From assembly GCF_000308655.1 (NCBI RefSeq), contig NZ_BAGC01000035.1:186001-250000 (forward strand): 64,000 bases of DNA, written 5' to 3'. A model generated the notes under the pieces. It was not told where the DNA came from. It did not search any database and was given only the letters and a program-made list of their open reading frames with translations. Positions 17,023 through 26,149 of the stretch are shown one piece after another. Source of the DNA: Nocardia niigatensis NBRC 100131. Lineage in GTDB: Bacteria > Actinomycetota > Actinomycetes > Mycobacteriales > Mycobacteriaceae. A program made the translations under genes and the position numbers. Within the stretch, counting starts at the first letter, position 1, and each line of letters begins with the position of its first letter.

Positions 17023-19124
17023 TGCTCGAGGCCGGATCCCTGCGGTGGGGGCGTCTGATCCACCGCTTCCGGTATGCGGTGTTCGCCGTGTTCGGTCTGA
17101 TAGTGCTGGTGTCCGGGTTCTACGGGCGCGACCTGGGCGATCACCTCACGCAGGAGGGCTGGTTCGACGAGTCCAGTCAGTCGGTGGCGGCCTCGAAGCT
17201 GGCCGACGCCACCTTCGGGCGCGACACCGACGCGGACCTGATCGCCATCTATACCGCCCCGCCCGGGCTGACCGTCGACGACGAGCCGGTGCGCTCGGCG
17301 GTGACCGCGGAGCTGACGCGGCTGCGCACCGAGCATCCCGACCGGATCCTCAAGATCGACTCCTACTGGGACGGCGCGCTGATGGGACAGTTCGCCGGCG
17401 CCTCGCGCACCCACGCCTTCGCCAGCATCGGATTGCGCGGTGACGGCGGCACCGACACGGTGAACAACTATCTGGCCATCAAGAGCGAATTCCACGCGGG
17501 CACAACCGGTTCCGGGCCGGGCGGCACGACGGTGCAGCTGGCCGGGATGCAGCCGGTGGTGGAGGGCATCAATACCGGGATGCAGGACGACATCCACCGG
17601 GCGGAGCTGATCGCGCTGCCGCTGGTGGCGATCCTGCTGTACTTCGTGTTCGGCGGGGTGGTGGGGGCGCTGCTGCCGGTGCTGATCGGCGGCATGACGA
17701 TCCTGGGCAGTCAGGGCATCATGCGGCTGCTGACCAACTATCTGCAGGTCAATGTGTTCGCCTCGGCAGTGGTCACCCTGGTGAGCCTGGGGCTGGCCAT
17801 CGACTACGGGCTGTTCGCGGTGACCCGGTTCCGGGAGGAGCTGGCCGCGGGCCACAGCGTGGAGGAGGCGACCGCGCGCACGGTCGCCACGGCCGGACGC
17901 ACAGTGTTGTTCTCGGCGGCGATCATCGCGGTGAGCCTGGGCGCGCTGTTCATCTACCCCAACGGGGTGCTGCGGTCGGTGCCGCTGGGCGGTATCTCTT
18001 CGGTGCTGCTGGCGGCGGTGCTGTCGGTGACGGCGTTGCCGGCGGTGTTGTCGATCGTGGGGCCGCGCATCGATCTGTGGGGCTGGCATCGGCTGGCCAG
18101 CATCCGCACCGCCGAGCAGATCGACGCCGGATTCTTCTCGCGGCTGGCGCTTTTCGCCATGCGCAAGCCGTGGCTGGTGATCGTGCCGGTGGTGCTGATG
18201 CTGCTGATGCTGATCCTGCCGTTCCGCAGTATCGAGTTCGGCGGACTGAGCGAACGGTATCTGTCATCGGACAATCCGGCGCGAGTGGCGCAGCAGGACT
18301 TCGACCGGATGTTCCCGCAGTTCCGCACCGAGCCGCTGAAACTGGTGGTGGTGGGCGCGAATCCGCAGCAGCTCTCCGATATCCGGTACGCGGCCGATCA
18401 GATGGTCGGCCCGCGGATGACAGGGCCGTTCGATCCGGCGGCGCCGACCAAGGATCAGGTGACGGTGCTGGCCAGCGGGCTGGCCGACAAGCGCGACGCC
18501 GACACCGTGATCGCGGCGCTGCGCTCGATCCCGGAACCCGACGGTGTGCACGTGATGGTGGCGGGTGTGCCCGCGCTGGAACGGGATTCGATCCAGGGTC
18601 TGATCAAGGGGCTGCCGCTGCTGGCGGCGATCCTCGTCGTGGCGGCGATCGCGTTGATGTACGCGGCCTTCCGGTCGCTGGTGCTGGCGATCAAGGCGGT
18701 GGTGATGAGCGCGCTGAGTCTCGGCGCCACCCTGGGCGTGCTGACATGGATCTTCGTGGAGGGTCACGGGTCGGGCCTGTTCGACTTCACGCCGGGTCCG
18801 CTGATGTTCGCGGTGCTGGTGCTGATCGTGACGGTGCTGTTCGGTCTGTCCACCGATTACGAGGTGTTCCTGCAGTCGCGGATGGCCGAGGCGCGTGCGG
18901 CGGGCGCCGAGGCGCCCGAGGCGATCCGCTACGGCATCGCCCACACCGGCGGCGTGATCACCTCGGCGGCGGCGATTCTGATCGTGGTGACCGGGGCGTT
19001 CGGGTTCTCGGATCTGGTGCTGATGAAATACATTGCCTACGGCATGATCGCGGCACTGGTGTTGGACGCCACCGTGATCCGCATGCTGTTGACTCCTGCG
19101 GTGTTGAAGTTGGTCTGGCGATGA
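17022..19124 (+). CDS. MmpL-family RND transporter
   Basis: 700 residues with two MMPL halves. One transmembrane segment lies at 18-35, then a large external loop, a bundle at about 195-350, a second external loop from 400 to about 530, and a second bundle from about 530 to the end. The Asp-Tyr pairs that relay protons in MmpL3 are present in both halves (LAIDYGLF, D261/Y262; LSTDYEVF, D612/Y613). Members export lipids or siderophores by the proton gradient. It is shorter than MmpL3 and lacks its long cytoplasmic tail. The start overlaps the lipoprotein gene stop and its own stop overlaps the YrdB-like gene, giving a three-gene translationally coupled operon. Confidence 0.92.
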   Translation: MLEAGSLRWGRLIHRFRYAVFAVFGLIVLVSGFYGRDLGDHLTQEGWFDESSQSVAASKLADATFGRDTDADLIAIYTAPPGLTVDDEPVRSAVTAELTRLRTEHPDRILKIDSYWDGALMGQFAGASRTHAFASIGLRGDGGTDTVNNYLAIKSEFHAGTTGSGPGGTTVQLAGMQPVVEGINTGMQDDIHRAELIALPLVAILLYFVFGGVVGALLPVLIGGMTILGSQGIMRLLTNYLQVNVFASAVVTLVSLGLAIDYGLFAVTRFREELAAGHSVEEATARTVATAGRTVLFSAAIIAVSLGALFIYPNGVLRSVPLGGISSVLLAAVLSVTALPAVLSIVGPRIDLWGWHRLASIRTAEQIDAGFFSRLALFAMRKPWLVIVPVVLMLLMLILPFRSIEFGGLSERYLSSDNPARVAQQDFDRMFPQFRTEPLKLVVVGANPQQLSDIRYAADQMVGPRMTGPFDPAAPTKDQVTVLASGLADKRDADTVIAALRSIPEPDGVHVMVAGVPALERDSIQGLIKGLPLLAAILVVAAIALMYAAFRSLVLAIKAVVMSALSLGATLGVLTWIFVEGHGSGLFDFTPGPLMFAVLVLIVTVLFGLSTDYEVFLQSRMAEARAAGAEAPEAIRYGIAHTGGVITSAAAILIVVTGAFGFSDLVLMKYIAYGMIAALVLDATVIRMLLTPAVLKLVWR

Positions 19125-19471
19125 GCGTGCTCAAGGGCGCGAACCTGTTGGTCATGTTCCTGCTGGAACTGTGTGTGCTGGGCGCGGCGGCGTGGTGGGG
19201 TTTCACCGTGCCGGCCCCGCTCGTGGTGCGCGTCGTGCTGGGGCTGGGCGCCCCGGCGGTGTTCATCGTGGTGTGGGCACTGTTCGGGGCGGCCAACGAG
19301 CCGCGGTTTCCGCAAACCGGTTGGCGGCGGGTGGCTTTGGAGGTGGTGTGGTTCGGCGCGGCGGCGGTGCTGCTGGGCCTGGCCTGGACCCCGGTCGCGG
19401 GTGTGGCCATGTTCGCGGTGTGGTTCGTCAATGGCGTGCTGCGGCTGGTGTGGGGTCAGCAGCAGCTCTGA
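19121..19471 (+). CDS. YrdB-like (DUF2568) membrane protein
   Basis: 116 residues with four hydrophobic segments and short loops, including GANLLVMFLLELCVLGAAAW at the N-terminus, a central ALFGAANEPRFP loop and WFVNGVLRLVWGQ at the end. This matches the YrdB/DUF2568 family of unknown function. ATG at 19121 overlaps the MmpL stop by four bases, so it belongs to the lipoprotein-MmpL operon. It may be an accessory membrane subunit; this is inference from position only. A strong hairpin follows at once. Confidence 0.75.
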   Translation: MSVLKGANLLVMFLLELCVLGAAAWWGFTVPAPLVVRVVLGLGAPAVFIVVWALFGAANEPRFPQTGWRRVALEVVWFGAAAVLLGLAWTPVAGVAMFAVWFVNGVLRLVWGQQQL

Positions 19472-19475
19472 GCCG

Positions 19476-19512
19476 CCGTGCGGGCCGGGGCGAATGCGCC
19501 GGGCCCGCACGG
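19476..19512. terminator. Hairpin between the MmpL operon and convergent hmuV
   Basis: Arms CCGTGCGGGCC (19476-19486) and GGCCCGCACGG (19502-19512) are fully complementary, with a further GGCG/CGCC pairing inside the loop. Placed between two convergent transcription units. Confidence 0.85.
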
Positions 19513-19525
19513 ACATACGGCAGGC

Positions 19526-20368
19526 TCAGCCGCGCACCGGGAGCACCAGTTGTGCGCCGGTCACCGGGTGGTCGAACACGTCGACCGGGTGCCGGTAGAC
19601 GCGGGTGAGCAACTCGGGGGTGAGGATCTCGCGGGGCGGGCCGTCGGCGGCGATGCGTCCGGCTTCCAGGACGGCGACGCGGTCGGCGTAGGCGGCGGCG
19701 ACACCGAGATCGTGCAGCACGACCACGACGGCCGCCCCGGCGGCGGCACGTGCGCGTGCCAGGCGCAGGACCTGCTCCTGGTGGCCGAGATCGAGTGCGG
19801 CGGTGGGCTCGTCGAGCAGCAGTGTCGCGGTGTCCTGTGCCAGCACCCGCGCGAGGGCGACGCGGGCGCGTTCACCGCCGGACAGGGCCGGGAACGGGCG
19901 GGCGGCGAAGCGTTCGACGTCGGTGGCGGCCATGGCGGCGGCGATCGCCTCGTCATCGTGGTCCTGGCGGACGGTGCGCGCCCACGGGGCGCGTCCCATG
20001 GCCACGACTTCGCGTGCGCGGAACGGGAATCCGACGGTGTGCGATTGCGGCAGCACCGCGCGGCGGCGCGCCATGTCCAGGTGGGTCCAGTGGGTCAGGG
20101 CGTGCCCGTCGAGTTCGACGCTGCCGCCGGCCAGTTCGAGTTCCCCCGCGAGCGCGGCCAGCAGTGTGGACTTGCCGGCGCCGTTGGGTCCGACCAGCGC
20201 CACGATCTGCCCGGCGATCACGGGGAAATCGATGCCCTCGAGGACCGTGCGGTCACCGCGTTTGGCGCTGACGTTGCGGGCGCGCAGGGTGACCGCGCCC
20301 GGTTCGGGCGTCTCGGGCAGGGCCGGGGGGCGCCCGAACACCGCTGCCAGCCCACGCAGACCGCTCAT
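19526..20368 (-). CDS. hmuV: Heme ABC transporter ATP-binding protein
   Basis: 280 residues. Walker A (VGPNGAGKST), a Q-loop region near LPQSHTV, the signature LSGGERARVALARVLA, Walker B LLLDEPTAAL and the switch His (VLHDLG) are all intact. It is a cytoplasmic ATPase subunit of a FecCD-type importer. The FPFRAREVVAMGRAPW segment is characteristic of HmuV, the heme branch, rather than siderophore ATPases. It overlaps the permease gene by four bases and is the last gene of hmuTUV. Confidence 0.9.
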   Translation of the reverse strand: MSGLRGLAAVFGRPPALPETPEPGAVTLRARNVSAKRGDRTVLEGIDFPVIAGQIVALVGPNGAGKSTLLAALAGELELAGGSVELDGHALTHWTHLDMARRRAVLPQSHTVGFPFRAREVVAMGRAPWARTVRQDHDDEAIAAAMAATDVERFAARPFPALSGGERARVALARVLAQDTATLLLDEPTAALDLGHQEQVLRLARARAAAGAAVVVVLHDLGVAAAYADRVAVLEAGRIAADGPPREILTPELLTRVYRHPVDVFDHPVTGAQLVLPVRG

Positions 20369-21549
20369 GCCCAGCCTCCCGATCGTGCGCGGGTGCGGCG
20401 CAGCAGCCAGAAGAAGAACGGCCCGCCGACCAGCGAGGTGATCATGCCCAGCGGCAGGTCCGCGTTGTGGACCAGGGCGCGGGCCCCGATGTCGGCGGCC
20501 ACGAGCACCGCCGCGCCGAGGATCGCCGACAGCGGAATCAGCACCCGGTGTCCGGGCCCGACGAGCATGCGCACCAGGTGCGGCACGATCAACCCGACGA
20601 ACAAGATGATGCCGGTGAACGCGACACCGGCGGTGGCGAGCACCGCCACGACCACGATGATGTTGCGCCGCAACCGTTCCACGTCGACACCGAGGTGGCG
20701 GGCCGCGGATTCACCGAGGGCGAGCAGGTCCAGGCGCGGGGCCATCCAGATCGCGGCCGCGATACCGAGCAGGGTCAGCGGCCACACCACGCTGACCGCC
20801 TGCCAGGTGGCGCCGTTGAGGCTGCCCATCTGCCAGAACACCAGCTGATCGCGTGCCGCCGGGGATGCTTTGAACAGCAGGAACGAGATCACGCCACCGG
20901 CGAAGGCATTGATGGCGACGCCGGTGAGGATCAAGGTCACCACTTCGGTGCGGCCGCCCGAGCGCGAGAGCAGATACACCAGCAGTGTGGTGCCCAGCCC
21001 GGCGACGAACGCGCCCGCTGCCACCGACCAGGCCGCGGTGAATGCGCCACCGACCACGATGACCGCACCCGCCCCGACCGCCGCGCCCGCGGACACGCCG
21101 ATGACGCCGGGTTCGGCGAGCGGGTTGGCGAACACACCCTGCAACAGCGCGCCCGCGGTGGCCAGGGCCGCGCCCACGAGCACCGCGAGCACGACGCGCG
21201 GGAACCGCACCTGCCACAACGTCACGTCTCCGGCGGGATGGTGCGGCAGCGGCCCCCAATCCAGCCCGATGCGGTGGAACACGCTGCCCGCGACCTCGGC
21301 GGGGCTGGTCGGCACCTGCCCGATGGCCGCGGAGATCAGGGCCAGCACCACCAGCCCGGCCAGGGCCGCGGCGAAGATCAGCGTGGTGCGCGAGCGGCTG
21401 CGCCCACCGGCCGGAGCCCGGTCGACGCCGGCCGGAAACCGCTGCGCGGCAACCGATTCCCGCTCGGCCGGGTCGGCCACGCCGGCATTCGGTGCATCAG
21501 CGGCCGGTGTGGTGGCCGAATCGGGTCGCGGGGCGTTCGGGTCGGTCAT
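20365..21549 (-). CDS. hmuU: Heme ABC transporter permease (FecCD family)
   Basis: 394 residues. About 55 polar N-terminal residues rich in Pro, Ala and Arg precede a membrane domain of roughly nine or ten segments. FecCD hallmarks are RFPRVVLAVLVGAALATAGA, then NPLAEPGVIGVSAGAAVGA, a GVDVERLRR coupling loop and LIVPHLVRM. The long disordered N-terminus is unusual for E. coli-type permeases but common in actinobacteria. It forms the channel through which heme delivered by HmuT enters. Four-base overlaps with both neighbours indicate coupled translation. Confidence 0.9.
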   Translation of the reverse strand: MTDPNAPRPDSATTPAADAPNAGVADPAERESVAAQRFPAGVDRAPAGGRSRSRTTLIFAAALAGLVVLALISAAIGQVPTSPAEVAGSVFHRIGLDWGPLPHHPAGDVTLWQVRFPRVVLAVLVGAALATAGALLQGVFANPLAEPGVIGVSAGAAVGAGAVIVVGGAFTAAWSVAAGAFVAGLGTTLLVYLLSRSGGRTEVVTLILTGVAINAFAGGVISFLLFKASPAARDQLVFWQMGSLNGATWQAVSVVWPLTLLGIAAAIWMAPRLDLLALGESAARHLGVDVERLRRNIIVVVAVLATAGVAFTGIILFVGLIVPHLVRMLVGPGHRVLIPLSAILGAAVLVAADIGARALVHNADLPLGMITSLVGGPFFFWLLRRTRARSGGWA

Positions 21550-22571
21550 GTGTTGCTGGTGCCGTACACGGCTTTGACGAGCGCGGTGAGAACGCGGCCG
21601 GTGTTGGGGCCGAAGGACAGCAGCACGGTGTCGGACATGTCGACCACCCGGCGGTCGCGCCCGGCGGGGGTCTGGGCGACGCCGGGGATCTTCTCGAGCC
21701 CGTCGACGCCGCCGACCGAGGCCAGGCCGTCGGTCATGAGCAGGAAGATGTCGGGAGCCGCGGCGATCATGGCTTCGCTGGTGATGGGCAGGAAGTCCTG
21801 GGTGATGCCCGAGGCCGTGCCGGCGTCGATGCCGCCGATGGCGGTGATGAGCGAGTCGGCGCCGGAGCCGGGGCCCGCGATCATGGCGATGGCGGTGCTG
21901 CGCAGGTACAGGAACGCGATCTTGGGCTTGGAGTCCTGGTGCGGCACCGAGGCGGTGGCCGCGGAGATCTCGTTCTGGGTGCGCTGGGCCAGGGCCTTGC
22001 CGGCGTCGGGCACCCCGAGGGCGGCGGCGACAGCCTGGATCTGGGGGACGACGCCGTCGAGGGTGCGCTGCGGGTCGAAGTAGACCACCGTGATGCCCAG
22101 CGCCTTCAGCTGGTCACGCAGGGCGGGGGTGACCGCGGTGGTGTCGGTCAGGAAGACCGTGGGCCGCAGTGCCGCAACCGATTCCACGCTCAGGGTGCCC
22201 GCGCCGCTGGAGACGGTGGGCAGGTCCTCGACGGCGGGGAACGCCGCAGAGTTGGAGCGGCCGACCAGCTTCGACTTCAGCCCGAGCGCGACGACGGTCT
22301 GGGCGAGGGTGCCGTAGCGGTCGGCGGCGATGATGCGGCTGGTGTCGGTGACGGTGACCTGGCTGCCGTCGAAGGACTTCACGGTCACCGGCAGCACCGG
22401 GGCGGGTTCGGTGCCGATCGGCACCGGGTCCAGATCGCCGACGGTGGCGGTCACCGGGCCGTGCCCGCCGCTCGGGCCGGAGGTGCCGCTGCCGCAGGCG
22501 GTGACGCCCGCGACCAGGCCGATGCCGAGCACCATGATCAGCAGCGTGCGGGCGGCCGAGCGGGCATTCAC
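21546..22571 (-). CDS. hmuT: Heme-binding substrate-binding lipoprotein
   Basis: 341 residues. The signal peptide ends in VAGVTAC with the lipidated Cys near residue 25. Two lobes typical of class III binding proteins follow: IIAADRYGTLAQTVVALGLKS; SVESVAALRPTVFL; GITVVYFDP; a C-terminal MIAAAPDIFLLMTDG. The GTG at 22571 is preferred because GAGG lies six bases upstream; an ATG at 22583 is in frame but has no Shine-Dalgarno. The protein should capture heme outside the membrane for HmuUV. An iron box lies directly upstream, so induction in low iron is expected. Confidence 0.88.
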   Translation of the reverse strand: MNARSAARTLLIMVLGIGLVAGVTACGSGTSGPSGGHGPVTATVGDLDPVPIGTEPAPVLPVTVKSFDGSQVTVTDTSRIIAADRYGTLAQTVVALGLKSKLVGRSNSAAFPAVEDLPTVSSGAGTLSVESVAALRPTVFLTDTTAVTPALRDQLKALGITVVYFDPQRTLDGVVPQIQAVAAALGVPDAGKALAQRTQNEISAATASVPHQDSKPKIAFLYLRSTAIAMIAGPGSGADSLITAIGGIDAGTASGITQDFLPITSEAMIAAAPDIFLLMTDGLASVGGVDGLEKIPGVAQTPAGRDRRVVDMSDTVLLSFGPNTGRVLTALVKAVYGTSNT

Positions 22572-22588
22572 GAGACACCTCATGCAGG

Positions 22589-22607
22589 TAAGGTTAGCCT
22601 TGCTCAT
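22589..22607. promoter_or_regulatory. Iron box (IdeR/DtxR-type) upstream of hmuT
   Basis: The 19 bases TAAGGTTAGCCTTGCTCAT match the IdeR consensus TTAGGTTAGSCTAACCTAA at 13 of 19 positions, with a strong left half and a weak right half. It lies 17-35 bases upstream of the hmuT start and partly inside the end of the preceding gene. Repression of hmuTUV by iron-loaded IdeR is inferred. Confidence 0.6.
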
Positions 22608-23563
22608 TCTGTGCGTGCGCTCACGTCTCCCAGTGCGGCGGTGATGGCGCGCGGCAGCTCGAGGGTTTCGGCGGCCAGAATCCCGGTGAGCTGCCCGATA
22701 TCGCGCGCGCCCACCAGCATCGACGCCACCGCGGGCTGATCGCGGATCCAGGCCAGCGCCACCGCCAGCGGCGAGGTGCCCAGCCCGTCGGCGGCGGTGA
22801 CCACCGCGTCGACCACCCGCACCGCGCGATCGTCGAGGTGGGCGGTGATCTCGGCGGCGGTGGCCTCGTCCGCGCCCCGGGAGTCCGCGGGCACACCGTC
22901 GCGGTATTTGCCGGTGAGGATGCCCCCGGCCAGCGGCGCGGTGGCGATCAGGCCGATGCCGTGATGCTGTGCGGCGGGCACGAATTCGTGTTCGACCCCG
23001 CGTGCGAGCAGCGAGTACTGGGTGGTGGCCGAGGTGATGGGGGCGGCGGCGGCCAGGGTGGCCAGCTGCCAGCCGTCGTAGCCGCGGGCCCCGGCATAGC
23101 GCACCCGGCCCGAGCGCACCGCCCACGACAGGGTGTCGGCGATCTCCTCGAGCGGGGTGTGCGGGTCCCAGGCGGCCACCGTCCACAGATCGAGGTGGTC
23201 GGTGCCGAGCTGGCGCAGGGTGTGATCGAGCTGGCGCATCATGGTGCGCCGGGACGCGTCGACGGTCCAGCGCACCGCGGCGGGCGCCTCGGCGGCGGCA
23301 TCGCTGAGAATCGGTGTGTATCCGGCACTTCCGGACAGCACGAGGTCCTCGCGCCCGACCTCGGAGAGCAGTTCGCCGAGCATGTGTTGCGCGACGCCGT
23401 CCCCGTAGGCGGGCGAGGTGTCGACCAGGGTGCCGCCGGCTTCGACGAACGCCATCAGCTGGGCGGCCGCGTCCTCGGCGTCGGTTTCCCTGCCCCAGGT
23501 GTGGGTGGCCAGCCCGAGCCTCGAGACCCGCAGTCCGCTGCGGCCGACCGTCCGTTGTTCCAT
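22604..23563 (-). CDS. Aldo/keto reductase-fold protein with altered catalytic residues
   Basis: 319 residues with an (alpha/beta)8 AKR pattern: [18 protein letters not shown] at the N-terminus, [11 protein letters not shown] giving the catalytic Asp and Tyr, [10 protein letters not shown], and [16 protein letters not shown] with MLVGARDI as the NADPH phosphate-binding end. The usual catalytic Lys (normally in a ATKVG-like strand) is replaced in LVLSGSAGY. The usual His (normally Q-x-H) is replaced in LWTVAAWD. So two of the four tetrad positions look lost, and reductase activity is doubtful. ATG at 23563 is chosen; a GTG just before is in frame. Its 3' end abuts the hmuT control region. Confidence 0.8.
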   Translation of the reverse strand: MEQRTVGRSGLRVSRLGLATHTWGRETDAEDAAAQLMAFVEAGGTLVDTSPAYGDGVAQHMLGELLSEVGREDLVLSGSAGYTPILSDAAAEAPAAVRWTVDASRRTMMRQLDHTLRQLGTDHLDLWTVAAWDPHTPLEEIADTLSWAVRSGRVRYAGARGYDGWQLATLAAAAPITSATTQYSLLARGVEHEFVPAAQHHGIGLIATAPLAGGILTGKYRDGVPADSRGADEATAAEITAHLDDRAVRVVDAVVTAADGLGTSPLAVALAWIRDQPAVASMLVGARDIGQLTGILAAETLELPRAITAALGDVSARTE

Positions 23564-23824
23564 CACCGCGCTTGCACTTTCGTCACACGCGTCAGCCTAG
23601 GCGCACCTGTCGCATCTGCTGGGCTACGGCCCGCGGCGAGCTCGGCGGGTCGGCGCGCCCACCGCGACCACCCCCGATTTCACCCGTGCATGTCCGAATT
23701 CGGACACCCGCCCGGTAGGGTCGCTGCGGTGTTGCGGCGCGCATGCGCCGGGACGGTGACGGTGCCGGGCGCGGTGTGCGCCGAAATCCGCACCGGGAAG
23801 CGACGATTCGGGACTGGAGGGTGT

Positions 23825-24787
23825 GTGGGCGAGTCGATGACGTGGGTGCAGGCGCTGATACTGGGCCTGGTGCAGGGTCTGACGGAATTTCTGCCGATCT
23901 CCTCCTCGGCGCACCTGCGCATCACCTCGGCGGTGTTCTTCGGCGATGACGCCGGCGCCTCGTTCACCGCGGTCACCCAGCTGGGCACCGAGGCGGCGGT
24001 GCTGGTCTACTTCGCCAAGGACATCTGGCGCATCCTGGTGGCCTGGTGCACCACCATGTGGTCGAAGGTGGCCGCGCCGCAACGGGATTCGGTGCCGGTC
24101 GCCGAGCGCGCCACCACCCGGCTGCCGGTGCTGACCGAGGACGGGCGCTTCTCCTACGGTCCCGACCCCGACGTACAGCGTGAGCTGGACTATCGGATTG
24201 GCTGGTATGTGATCATCGCCACCGTCCCGATCGGGGTGCTGGGTCTGCTGCTCAAGGACCAGATCCGTACCGGCGCACGGAATCTGTGGCTGGTGTCGAT
24301 CATGCTGATCGTGTTCGCGCTGGTGATCGCCGCGGCCGAGTACTACTCGGGCACGGTCCACGGTCGCCGGCGCCGCCCGATCGAACTGCTGACCACCCGC
24401 GACGGCCTGATCATGGGCATGGCACAGTGCCTGGCGCTCATCCCGGGCGTGTCGCGTTCGGGCGCAACCTCGTCGGCGGGGTTGTTCTGCGGGCTGACCC
24501 GCGAGGCGTCGGTGCGGTTCTCGTTCCTGCTAGCGATCCCGGCGGTGCTGGCCTCGGGCCTGTTCAGCCTCCCCGATGCGTTCGAACCCGCTGGTGAGGG
24601 CCTCAATGCGTCGGGTCCGCAGCTGCTGGTGGCGACGATCGTGTCCTTCACGGTGGGGTATGCGTCGGTGGCGTGGCTGCTGAAGTTCGTGGCGAAGCAT
24701 TCGCTGGACTGGTTCGTCGGTTACCGGATCGTGCTGGGTTTGACGGTGATGGCGCTGCTGGCGACCGGCGTCGTGTCGGCGACCTAG
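23825..24787 (+). CDS. uppP: Undecaprenyl-diphosphatase (BacA/UppP)
   Basis: 320 residues, polytopic, with both family motifs: [18 protein letters not shown] near the N-terminus (catalytic Glu and the PISSS loop) and [11 protein letters not shown] in the second half. It dephosphorylates undecaprenyl pyrophosphate at the plasma membrane, recycling the lipid carrier of peptidoglycan synthesis and giving bacitracin resistance. GTG at 23825 has GGAGG four bases upstream; the ATG at 23837 is too far from it. A polar insert around residues 80-115 separates the second and third segments. It opens a plus-strand run of five genes ending with mshC. Confidence 0.95.
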   Translation: MGESMTWVQALILGLVQGLTEFLPISSSAHLRITSAVFFGDDAGASFTAVTQLGTEAAVLVYFAKDIWRILVAWCTTMWSKVAAPQRDSVPVAERATTRLPVLTEDGRFSYGPDPDVQRELDYRIGWYVIIATVPIGVLGLLLKDQIRTGARNLWLVSIMLIVFALVIAAAEYYSGTVHGRRRRPIELLTTRDGLIMGMAQCLALIPGVSRSGATSSAGLFCGLTREASVRFSFLLAIPAVLASGLFSLPDAFEPAGEGLNASGPQLLVATIVSFTVGYASVAWLLKFVAKHSLDWFVGYRIVLGLTVMALLATGVVSAT

Positions 24788-24803
24788 CCAGTAGGCTGTT
24801 GCG

Positions 24804-25538
24804 GTGACGGTGATCCTGTTGCGGCACGGCGTGTCCACGTCGAATACCGCTCGCACCCTGGCCGGCCGTAGCGCGGGCGTCGATCTGACCGACCACGGAC
24901 GTGAACAAGCACACAGCCTGGTGGAACGGCTGGGATCGCTGCCCGTCGAACACATCGTGTGCTCGCCGCTGCTGCGCTGCCAGCGCACCGTCGCCCCCCT
25001 GGCCGACAAGCTCGGACTCGAACCCGAACCCGACGAACGCCTGCTCGAGGTCGACTACGGCGACTGGACCGGCAAGGCGCTGGTGGACCTGGTGACCGAA
25101 CCACTGTGGAAGGTCGTGCAGCGGCACGCCTCGGCCGCGACGTTCCCCTCCGGAGAGTCCTTGGCGCAGGTGCAGTTTCGGGCCGTGTCCGCTGTGCGCG
25201 AACGGGATCGGCAGTTCGCGGCCCGGCATGGTAGCGATGTGTTGTGGATTGCGTGCACGCACGGCGACGTCATCAAATCGGTGCTGGCCGACGCGTTCGG
25301 CATCCACCTCGACGGGTTTCAGCGCATCGTGGTGGAGCCGGCGTCGATCAGCGTCATCCGCTACACCCCGACCGCCCCGTACGTGTGGCGGGTCAATGAC
25401 ACCGGGCCGGATCTGTCCGGGTTGGCGGCGATTTCACCGCGAACCGGCGGCGAATCGCGCTCGGGGCCGGTTCCCGGCGGGGAAACGGGTACCACCGGCA
25501 GTACGGATAATGGGGTTGCGGAACGCCCCGATTCATAA
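24804..25538 (+). CDS. Histidine phosphatase-family protein (phosphoglycerate mutase-like)
   Basis: 244 residues. The catalytic LLRHG with phospho-acceptor His at residue 8, the second Arg in SPLLRCQRT, the acid in RLLEVDYGDWTG and the second His in ACTHGDVIKSVL are present. The C-terminal 40 residues are Gly/Thr-rich and probably disordered. Members are acid or metabolite phosphatases; the mycobacterial counterpart in the same neighbourhood (Rv2135c, as I recall) has reported phosphatase activity. GTG at 24804 lies 16 bases after uppP, so the genes are likely co-transcribed. Confidence 0.88.
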   Translation: MTVILLRHGVSTSNTARTLAGRSAGVDLTDHGREQAHSLVERLGSLPVEHIVCSPLLRCQRTVAPLADKLGLEPEPDERLLEVDYGDWTGKALVDLVTEPLWKVVQRHASAATFPSGESLAQVQFRAVSAVRERDRQFAARHGSDVLWIACTHGDVIKSVLADAFGIHLDGFQRIVVEPASISVIRYTPTAPYVWRVNDTGPDLSGLAAISPRTGGESRSGPVPGGETGTTGSTDNGVAERPDS

Positions 25539-25564
25539 ATGTGAGTGAACCGAATGGAGGTGCA

Positions 25565-26149
25565 ATGGGCCGAGCAATCCATATCTTCCGCACCCCCGAT
25601 CGTTTCGTCGCCGGCACCGTCGGCGAGCCGGGCGACCGCGCGTTCTACCTGCAGGCCGTGCAGGAGCCGCGGGTGATCAGCGTGCTGCTGGAGAAGCAGC
25701 AGGTGAAGGTGCTGGCCGATCGGATGGGTCTGCTGCTGGATGAGGTACAACGACGCTTCGGCACCGCGGTGCCGCCGCAGGCCGCCGACGTGGCCGACAC
25801 CGCGCCGTTGGTCACCCCGATCGATGCCGAATTCCGGGTCGGCACCATGGGTTTGGGCTGGGACGCCGACGCGGGCGCGGTGGTGGTGGAGTTGCTGGCG
25901 ATCACCGAGACCGAGGTGGACGAATCGGTGGTGCTCGACGATACCGAGGAGGGCCCCGACGCGGTGCGGGTGTTCCTGACCCCGGTGCAGGCGCGCGAGT
26001 TCGCGCTGCGTTCGGCGCGGGTGATCGCCGCGGGGCGCCCGCCGTGCCCGCTGTGCGGGGAACCGCTGTCCTCGGCGGGGCACATGTGCGTACGCACCAA
26101 CGGCTACAAGCGCGGCGACATCTTCGGCGCCACCGATGACGAGGAATGA
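25565..26149 (+). CDS. DUF3090 family protein with a C-terminal Cys cluster
   Basis: 194 residues. The family signature is seen in AIHIFRTPDRFVAGTVGEPG, FYLQAVQ and EFALRSARVIAAGRPPCP. The end has CPLCGEPLSSAGHMC, a likely zinc-binding cluster. Start at ATG 25565 has GGAGG seven bases upstream. Function is unknown in all actinobacteria. It overlaps the next gene (SCO1664-like) by 14 bases, a pairing conserved in Streptomyces and mycobacteria as I recall, so the two proteins probably work together. Confidence 0.88.
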   Translation: MGRAIHIFRTPDRFVAGTVGEPGDRAFYLQAVQEPRVISVLLEKQQVKVLADRMGLLLDEVQRRFGTAVPPQAADVADTAPLVTPIDAEFRVGTMGLGWDADAGAVVVELLAITETEVDESVVLDDTEEGPDAVRVFLTPVQAREFALRSARVIAAGRPPCPLCGEPLSSAGHMCVRTNGYKRGDIFGATDDEE

